The notes under the pieces: generated by a model
Database searches by the model: none
Told to the model about the DNA's origin: nothing
The model's input: only the letters and a program-made list of their open reading frames with translations
Program-made: the position numbers and the translations under genes
Shown: positions 57,747 through 64,000 of the stretch, in pieces
Position numbering within the stretch: position 1 is the first letter of the stretch
Layout of the letters: each line of letters starts with the position of its first letter
Source: Robiginitalea sp.
GTDB lineage: Bacteria > Bacteroidota > Bacteroidia > Flavobacteriales > Flavobacteriaceae
DNA: 64,000 nt
Direction of reading: 5' to 3'
NCBI GenBank assembly: GCA_024642005.1
Contig: JAHECA010000014.1
Span: 20,512-84,511, forward strand

Positions 57747-58739
57747 ATGCCGCGCATCGGCAACATTGAATTACCAGACTTCCCACTGCTGCTGGCGCCC
57801 ATGGAAGACGTGAGCGACCCACCGTTTCGCGCGCTCTGCAAGGAACAGGGGGCCGATTTGATGTACACTGAATTCATCTCTTCTGAAGGCCTGATCCGCG
57901 ATGCCGCCAAAAGCGTGGTCAAGCTCGACATATACGAAAAGGAACGCCCGGTAGGCATCCAGATCTTCGGGGCCGAGCTCGATTCCATGCTGCAGGCTGT
58001 AGACATTGTTACCGCATCATCACCCGACATTATCGACATCAATTTCGGCTGCCCGGTTAAAAAAGTAGTCTGCAAGAATGCCGGGGCCGGGATATTGCGC
58101 GACATCCCGCTTATGGTAAAGCTCACTGCCGAAATGGTAAAGCGCACCCATTTGCCGGTAACGGTAAAAACCCGGCTGGGCTGGGACCACGATTCGATCA
58201 AGATCGTCGAGGTGGCCGAACGCCTGCAAGACGTTGGCATACAGGCCATCTCCATCCACGGCCGCACCCGGGTGCAGATGTACAAGGGCACGGCCGACTG
58301 GGCCCCGATCGCCGCCGTCAAAAACAACCCCCGCATGCTCATTCCCGTTTTCGGCAACGGGGATGTCGACAGCCCGGAAGCAGCGGCGCGCATGCGTGAT
58401 CAATTCGGGCTGGACGGCGCCATGATCGGTCGGGCCGCCATAGGCTATCCCTGGTTTTTCAGGGAAGTGAAGCATTTCTTTAAAACCGGTGCCCATATGG
58501 ACCCCCCGAATATGGAAGAGCGCGTTGAGGCTGCGCGCCGCCACCTGCAGATGGCCATCGACTGGAAGGGAGAAAAGCTAGGGGTATACGAAACCCGGCG
58601 CCATTACACCAATTACTTCAAGGGGATTCCCAATTTCAAGCCCTTTCGGATGAAAATGGTGACCAGCGAAGAACCCGCTGAGGTATTCGCCGCCTTTGAG
58701 GAGGCGCTGGAGGCCTTTTCAGACTTCAGTTTCGCCTGA
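57747..58739 (+). CDS. dusB: tRNA-dihydrouridine synthase
   Basis: LLLAPMEDVSDPPFRALCKEQGADLMYTEFISSEGLIRDA; INFGCPVKKVVCKNAGAGILRD; DGAMIGRAAIGYPWFFREV. TAATTTTG at 57718-57725. Confidence 0.93.
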   Translation: MPRIGNIELPDFPLLLAPMEDVSDPPFRALCKEQGADLMYTEFISSEGLIRDAAKSVVKLDIYEKERPVGIQIFGAELDSMLQAVDIVTASSPDIIDINFGCPVKKVVCKNAGAGILRDIPLMVKLTAEMVKRTHLPVTVKTRLGWDHDSIKIVEVAERLQDVGIQAISIHGRTRVQMYKGTADWAPIAAVKNNPRMLIPVFGNGDVDSPEAAARMRDQFGLDGAMIGRAAIGYPWFFREVKHFFKTGAHMDPPNMEERVEAARRHLQMAIDWKGEKLGVYETRRHYTNYFKGIPNFKPFRMKMVTSEEPAEVFAAFEEALEAFSDFSFA

Positions 58740-58741
58740 CC

Positions 58742-59950
58742 TCAGGCCCGCACGATCGATTTGCTGATGCGGCTGCTTGCCAGCCGGGCCGCCAGAATAC
58801 CCAGCAACACGATAGTGGCCAAAACCAGCCCCAGATTTTCCCAGTTCAGTTCTACAGGGTAAGCCAGGGTAGGGGTGATCATCACCCACCCGAAAAGCAG
58901 CTGCGAACCGATGAGCAACACCCCGATCAGCACCCCGATTGCGCCTCCTGAACTGGTGACCAGCACCCCTTGGAGGAAGTAGATTTGCCGCAATTTCGGG
59001 AGGGAAAGCCCCAGGGAATAGAGGGTTCTCAGGTGCTCCTTTTTGTCGAGGATCATCATGATGATGGCCCCCACCACGTTGAACAGCGCGATAATGAGCA
59101 CCAGGGTAAAGATGAGGTAGGTGGCCAGGTTCTCGGTATTGAGCATGCGGTACAGGGTCTGATTGAGTTCCTGCCGGTTTCTTGTGGTAACCCCGGGCCC
59201 CAGGATGTCGGCTACCGCGGCCCGAACGACGGGCTCATCGGCCCCGGGGGTTAGCCGCAGATTCAGGCCCGAAATGCGGGTGCTGTCGCGCTGGAGCAGC
59301 GCCTGGACCAGGGGCAGTTCGGCAAACACGTATTTCTTATCCAGATTCTCCTCAATCTGGTATATGCCGCTTACCACCAGGGCCAGTTGGTTGTATGGCT
59401 GGTCGCCCAGCCCCTGAGGTGACAGGTTGCCTTTTCCGGGCTTGGGAGCGAGCAAGATAAGCGGACTGCCGTAGTCGCCAATACTGAGGTTGAGCTGGTT
59501 GGCGATGGTGCGCCCCACCACTCCCTGCTGGTTGGTCAGGTCGTACAGCCCGATAAAAACAGTGCTGTCGATGCCGGTGGTACGGTTATAGGCACTGTCT
59601 ACCCCCTTGATATAGGCAATCATGCTCTTTTGCCGGTGGGTCAGGTACACCCGCTCTTCCAGTTCACGCGAATAGGAAGCCAGGCCGGGCAACGCTTTCA
59701 GGGCGGCCTCCTGGTCCGGGGCCAGGGAAAAGGTCTTGCCGCTGGCGGGCAGAACTTTTAATTGGGGATCAAAAGTGTTGCTGAACGAAAGGCTGAACGA
59801 CTTCAGGCCGGAAAACCCGGAAAGGACGATAAAGAGCGCCGCCGAACCGACAACGATAACCCCGAAGGTAACCGCATTGATGATATTGACGGCATTCTGG
59901 CTGCTTCTGGAACGAATGTATCTCCGGGCGATATAGAGCGGAACATTCAC
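58742..59950 (-). CDS. FtsX/LolE-type ABC transporter permease
   Basis: MNVPLYIARRYIRSRSSQNAVNIINAVTFGVIVVGSAALFIVLSGFSGLKSFSLSFSN; C-terminal TM bundle. Confidence 0.88.
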   Translation of the reverse strand: MNVPLYIARRYIRSRSSQNAVNIINAVTFGVIVVGSAALFIVLSGFSGLKSFSLSFSNTFDPQLKVLPASGKTFSLAPDQEAALKALPGLASYSRELEERVYLTHRQKSMIAYIKGVDSAYNRTTGIDSTVFIGLYDLTNQQGVVGRTIANQLNLSIGDYGSPLILLAPKPGKGNLSPQGLGDQPYNQLALVVSGIYQIEENLDKKYVFAELPLVQALLQRDSTRISGLNLRLTPGADEPVVRAAVADILGPGVTTRNRQELNQTLYRMLNTENLATYLIFTLVLIIALFNVVGAIIMMILDKKEHLRTLYSLGLSLPKLRQIYFLQGVLVTSSGGAIGVLIGVLLIGSQLLFGWVMITPTLAYPVELNWENLGLVLATIVLLGILAARLASSRISKSIVRA

Positions 59951-59953
59951 CCC

Positions 59954-60346
59954 TTACGATTTTTTGCGGCGCGGCAGCAATTCGGGGTTTTCGATGGGGT
60001 TGTCGCCCCCCTTAAGCGATTGCTCGATCTGTTCGATGTATTCCAGGGAGTCGTCGAGAAAGAACAGCAATTCCGGGACCCTGCGCAGCTGGTGCCGGGT
60101 GCGCCGGGCCAGCTCGTGACGGATTTGCACCTGCCCTGCCTTGATGCCCTTTAACAGGGGGACAGCTTCTTTAACCGGAAAAATGCTCACGTACACCTTG
60201 GCGATGGAAAGGTCTGAGGTTACGTTTACCTTGGAGACTGAAAAAATCACGCCGCCCATGCCGCTGCCGGCTGCCGCCAGCCGCAGGATGTCGGCTATGT
60301 CTTTCTGGATGAGACCGGCTATTTTTTTCTGGCGCTGCGTTTCCAC
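59954..60346 (-). CDS. rbfA: 30S ribosome-binding factor RbfA
   Basis: VETQRQKKIAGLIQKDIADIL...VTSDLSIAKVYVSIFP...RTRHQLRRVPELLFFLDDSLEYIEQI. The ATG at 60361 overlaps a minus-strand TATTTTTG box (60358-60351), so GTG at 60346 is preferred. Confidence 0.87.
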   Translation of the reverse strand: METQRQKKIAGLIQKDIADILRLAAAGSGMGGVIFSVSKVNVTSDLSIAKVYVSIFPVKEAVPLLKGIKAGQVQIRHELARRTRHQLRRVPELLFFLDDSLEYIEQIEQSLKGGDNPIENPELLPRRKKS

Positions 60347-60396
60347 AAGGCAAAAATACACACAAAAGGCGTACTTTTATTCCACAAGCCCCGGGA

Positions 60397-60804
60397 ATGC
60401 TGAAAATCGAACATATCGGGATCGCCGTTAAGGACCTGCAGCAGTCTTGTGACGTTTTTGAAAAGCTGCTGGGGGCGCCCGCCTATAAGATGGAAGAAGT
60501 GGCCTCAGAAGGCGTTCGCACGGCATTTTTCAAGGCGGGACCCAATAAAATTGAACTGCTGGAGGCCACTTCACCAGACAGCCCGATTGCCAAATACCTG
60601 GAAAAAAGGGGAGAAGGCATGCACCACATCGCCTTTGACGTGGCCGACATTCATGCTGAGATCGCCCGCCTGCTGGACGAAGGGTTTGTCGTACTGAACC
60701 AAACGCCCAAGAAAGGCGCCGACAATAAGCTGGTGGCCTTTTTGCACCCTAAGGGCACGAATGGCGTGCTGGTGGAGCTCTGTCAGGAAGCCCCGGAAGA
60801 ATAG
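60397..60804 (+). CDS. mce: methylmalonyl-CoA epimerase
   Basis: MLKIEHIGIAVKDLQQSCDVFEKLLGAPAYKMEEVASEGVRTAFF...GEGMHHIAFDVADIHAEIARL...LHPKGTNGVLVELCQ. Confidence 0.92.
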   Translation: MLKIEHIGIAVKDLQQSCDVFEKLLGAPAYKMEEVASEGVRTAFFKAGPNKIELLEATSPDSPIAKYLEKRGEGMHHIAFDVADIHAEIARLLDEGFVVLNQTPKKGADNKLVAFLHPKGTNGVLVELCQEAPEE

Positions 60805-60945
60805 GCCCCGGGCCATACCCCCCAACCAGGCTTGCTAAGGGGGTCTCGCCCCCCCCACACCTCTTTGATGAATTCAATTCCCTATATTTAAGATGTCGCA
60901 ATACGCCGGCACACACCTTCAGCTGTATCTAAAATTCCTCCGCAC

Positions 60946-63612
60946 ATGGACAATCAATCGAATCGGATTAAAGAGTTGCAGGAAAAGCTCGACGAACTTT
61001 TAAAGCGGCAGGAACAGTTTTCAAAGGAAATCAGCGAGCTCAGGGAGGCGCTGCTCGCCCTGAACGACCCAATACAGGCCCATCAACCGGAGCAAATCGG
61101 GGAGGCCGCAGGCGAACCGGAAGGGGAACCATTTGGCGCGGCACAAGAGGCTGCGTTCACAACCACCCGGCCCCAGCAGGCAGAGTCGGCGCCGGAAGGG
61201 GTGACAGGCCCGGAATTGCCGGTACGCCAGCACAAATACTACCGCAGCCGATCCAAAAAAATACTGGGCGGGGTTGCATCGGGCCTTGCCGAATACCTGG
61301 GGATCAACACCGCTGTGATGCGAATCCTCTGGATTGTCCTGACCCTGCTGTATTGCCTAGGGCCGCTTGCCTATATCCTCCTCTGGGTCATCATCCCCAT
61401 TTCCCCTGTATCCGGCCAGGCCGGCAGGCAGGCCGCCCCGGCCCCTGTTGAACCGGCTTCGAAGGATACCGCTCAGGCAGACAGGCCCGCCCCCGCAGCA
61501 CCAGAGCCGAAACCGTCGCCAAAACCCGCCTCCCCGGCCGGGGCGTTTAATCTCGAAAAGTATATAGGTGAAAACCTGATCAGCAAAATCGGCATTGTAA
61601 TTCTGATCATCGGCACCGCACTGGGCGTGAAATATTCCATCGACAGAGACCTGATAGGGCCTGAAATAAGGATTCTCCTTGGGTATCTGGTCGGGGCCGT
61701 CCTCTTCTTTTTGTCGTGGAGGCTAAAGGCCAAATACGCAAATTTCAGTGCCATTCTCCTGAGCGGGTCCATGGCCATCCTGTATTTCATGACCTTTGCC
61801 GCATATGCATTATACGGGATGCTGCCCCAGTGGGCGGCATTTGCCCTGATGCTCCTCTTTACCGTCGCAACGGCCCTGGGCGCCATAAACTACAACAAGC
61901 AGATCATTGCCCATATAGGGATGGTCGGGGCCTATGGCGTGCCCTTCCTGCTCAATGACGGAACCGGGCAGCCGGCCGTGTTTTTCACGTATATCGCCAT
62001 AATTAACACGGGCATTCTCTTTATCGCCTTCAAGAAATACTGGAAACCCCTGTCGCTGTTTTCCTTTGGCCTCACCTGGCTGATCTTTTTCAGCTGGTAC
62101 GCCACCGGATTTGAAGCCGAACAGCACCTGGCCGAGGCCTGGGTTTTCCTCTGCCTGTTCTTCCTGGTTTTTTACATCACCTTCCTGACGTACAAGTTTA
62201 TCAGGAAAGATGTTTTTGACGTGCCCGACATTGCCTTGCTGCTTGCCAATTCGTTTATTTTCTACGGCCTGGGTATGCACCTGATTCAGGAGGCCTCCGG
62301 AGGGGTCGCTTATTTGGGGCTATTCACCTTGTTGAATGCCCTGCCGCACGCCCTGGCAAGCTATGTGCTGTATCGGTTTAAAGTGGCCGACAAGAACATT
62401 TTACACCTGTTCGTGGGCCTGTCGCTGGTGTTCCTGACCCTGAGCATCCCGGTACAGCTCGACGGCAATTGGGTTACCCTGCTCTGGGTTGCCGAGGCCA
62501 CCGTCCTTTTCCGGATCGGCCGGTCCAAAAAGGCACCTTTCTATGAAATGATTTCGTACCCCTTGCTCGCGGTTTCCTTCCTGAGCCTGCTTCACGACTG
62601 GGCAGAAGCCATCCAGTTGAGCTACACTATTGCCGACCCCGGGGTTGTAACCGCATTTTTCAACCCGGTGTTGCTCACCGCGCTGCTGTTTGTGGTCTCG
62701 TTGGGGTACATGAACTACGTGTTTTACAAAAACCCCGAAAACGCACCCTGGGGCGACAGGAAGTCTTTGGAACAGATTGTTTCTGTGGGCTTGCCGGCGT
62801 TATTGATACTTGTGAGTTACACAACGTTTGCCATAGAAATAGCGCGCTACTGGGATCAGGTGGCTGCGGCCCGGGGGGCACAATGGCAGGAGTCATCGGC
62901 TTTTGGAAATACAGCCGACATTTACGCGTTCAAAACCGTATGGTTGCTGATTTACAGCTTCTTTTATCTTACGGTGCTGGGGGCCATTAACCTTTATAAA
63001 TTGAAAAGTCGGGAACTGGGCAACGTGAACCTCTTGCTAAACGGCCTGGCCCTGGTCCTGTTTCTGACATCAGGCCTTTATAGCCTCAGCGATCTGCGCG
63101 AGAGCTACCTGTTTGCTGACTCATTTTACGAAAGCCAGGCGGGCCCAATCAACATTGGCATCCGCTATGTTTCCTTCGTTTTTGCGGGCCTCCTGCTGGT
63201 AATGAGCTACAAACTCAAAAACAGTGCCTTTATGGGGCTTTCCGGGAAGGACACCAGGACTGCGTCAGACAGCATCCTGGCCGTTGTGGCCGGGTGGGTG
63301 CTCACCAGTGAGCTGTTGCAATGGCTTGAGCTTGCCGGGGTTTCCAACACGTATAAACTATGGGTTTCCATACTCTGGGGGGCTTATGCCGTGACGCTCA
63401 TTGTTTTGGGTATCTGGAAGAAGAAAAAACACCTGCGCATCGCCGCCATTGTCTTGTTTGGCATTACCCTCTTAAAGCTGTTCCTGTACGACATTGCCCA
63501 CCTGAACACCCTGTCCAAAACAATCGTGTTCTTCACCCTGGGGGTTTTGCTCCTGGTCATATCGTTTTTGTACAACCGGTTTAAGCATATTATTTCAAAC
63601 GACGCGGATTAG
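60946..63612 (+). CDS. DUF2339 polytopic membrane protein with N-terminal coiled coil and PspC-like domain
   Basis: Coiled coil RIKELQEKLDELLKRQEQFSKEISELREALL; PspC-like KYYRSRSKKILGGVASGLAEYLGINTAVMRILWIVLTLLYCLGPLAYILLWVIIP; FNLEKYIGENLISKIGIVILIIGTALGVKYSIDRDLIGPEIRILLG (DUF2339) and many TM helices. Confidence 0.87.
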   Translation: MDNQSNRIKELQEKLDELLKRQEQFSKEISELREALLALNDPIQAHQPEQIGEAAGEPEGEPFGAAQEAAFTTTRPQQAESAPEGVTGPELPVRQHKYYRSRSKKILGGVASGLAEYLGINTAVMRILWIVLTLLYCLGPLAYILLWVIIPISPVSGQAGRQAAPAPVEPASKDTAQADRPAPAAPEPKPSPKPASPAGAFNLEKYIGENLISKIGIVILIIGTALGVKYSIDRDLIGPEIRILLGYLVGAVLFFLSWRLKAKYANFSAILLSGSMAILYFMTFAAYALYGMLPQWAAFALMLLFTVATALGAINYNKQIIAHIGMVGAYGVPFLLNDGTGQPAVFFTYIAIINTGILFIAFKKYWKPLSLFSFGLTWLIFFSWYATGFEAEQHLAEAWVFLCLFFLVFYITFLTYKFIRKDVFDVPDIALLLANSFIFYGLGMHLIQEASGGVAYLGLFTLLNALPHALASYVLYRFKVADKNILHLFVGLSLVFLTLSIPVQLDGNWVTLLWVAEATVLFRIGRSKKAPFYEMISYPLLAVSFLSLLHDWAEAIQLSYTIADPGVVTAFFNPVLLTALLFVVSLGYMNYVFYKNPENAPWGDRKSLEQIVSVGLPALLILVSYTTFAIEIARYWDQVAAARGAQWQESSAFGNTADIYAFKTVWLLIYSFFYLTVLGAINLYKLKSRELGNVNLLLNGLALVLFLTSGLYSLSDLRESYLFADSFYESQAGPINIGIRYVSFVFAGLLLVMSYKLKNSAFMGLSGKDTRTASDSILAVVAGWVLTSELLQWLELAGVSNTYKLWVSILWGAYAVTLIVLGIWKKKKHLRIAAIVLFGITLLKLFLYDIAHLNTLSKTIVFFTLGVLLLVISFLYNRFKHIISNDAD

Positions 63613-63704
63613 GGGGGCGATTGCGCTCGTGCCACCCGCCTTTCTTGCCCGGCAGATGTTGTTGCGCGCCAAAAAAAGTAGTAATATTGCAGACCTGAAA
63701 AACA

Positions 63705-63778
63705 GGTCCTATAGCTCAGTCGGTTAGAGCATCTGACTCATAATCAGAGGGTCCCTGGTTCGAGCCCAGGTGGGACCA
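63705..63778 (+). tRNA. tRNA with CAT anticodon (tRNA-Met or tRNA-Ile2)
   Basis: 74 nt: GGTCCTA...TGGGACC acceptor, anticodon arm CTGA-CTCATAA-TCAG, T arm CCTGG-TTCGAGC-CCAGG. Confidence 0.95.
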
Positions 63779-63789
63779 CACCAAGCAGC

Positions 63790-63821
63790 AAACCCCGCGC
63801 GAAAGCGCGGGGTTCTTTTTT
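63790..63821 (+). terminator. Rho-independent terminator after tRNA(CAT)
   Basis: AACCCCGCGC-GAAA-GCGCGGGGTT followed by CTTTTTT. Confidence 0.9.
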
Positions 63822-64000
63822 GAGATCCGCCGTCAAAAGCTTGCTTTTGTAAGGCGGGAAACCAAAAAAGAACCTGCAGCCTGAATGGGCTGCGAGGTTT
63901 CTATTTGCAGAAGGGGCACTTCTCTGGTCGGTGCGCCGCAGGGCGCGCCAACCCAGGTGACTGGAAGAAATCGCAAAAGCCAAGCCCGCTTGCGCTTTCG

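Noticed and set aside
63744-63983. 79-aa minus-strand ORF ending ...VVPPGLEPGTL
   Set aside because: Runs through the tRNA(CAT). The PGLEPGT-type ending is the well-known false protein from antisense translation of a tRNA T arm.

Overview
This window is a gene-dense, fairly GC-rich chromosomal segment. Marker proteins (gltX, glnS, rnr, lepA, rnpA, rbfA), T9SS type-B cargo, PorP/SprF proteins and TTG-N17-21-TAnnTTTG promoters suggest a flavobacterium (Bacteroidota). This is inferred from motifs; no database search was run. Most of the window is housekeeping or metabolic. The main accessory locus is a tightly packed four-gene T9SS cluster at about 7.2-25.9 kb, placed between glnS and folB. Its order is type-B cargo, PorP/SprF with two SPOR-like domains, a 4465-aa SprB-repeat giant adhesin built from higher-order duplications, and a second PorP/SprF. 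The most unusual small feature is a second tRNA-Cys(GCA)-like gene at 26651-26721. It has C33 instead of U33 and a possible C32:G38 pair, yet keeps a compensated cloverleaf, a consensus promoter and a terminator. Other points of interest are a quinoprotein/PqqB-like/fructosamine-kinase cluster, a GCS2-CBS fusion next to an aspartoacylase-family gene, a PspC-DUF2339 fusion, a subtilase with a large insert between its catalytic Asp and His, and a face-to-face divergent promoter palindrome. I saw no CRISPR array, rRNA, prophage or insertion sequence.
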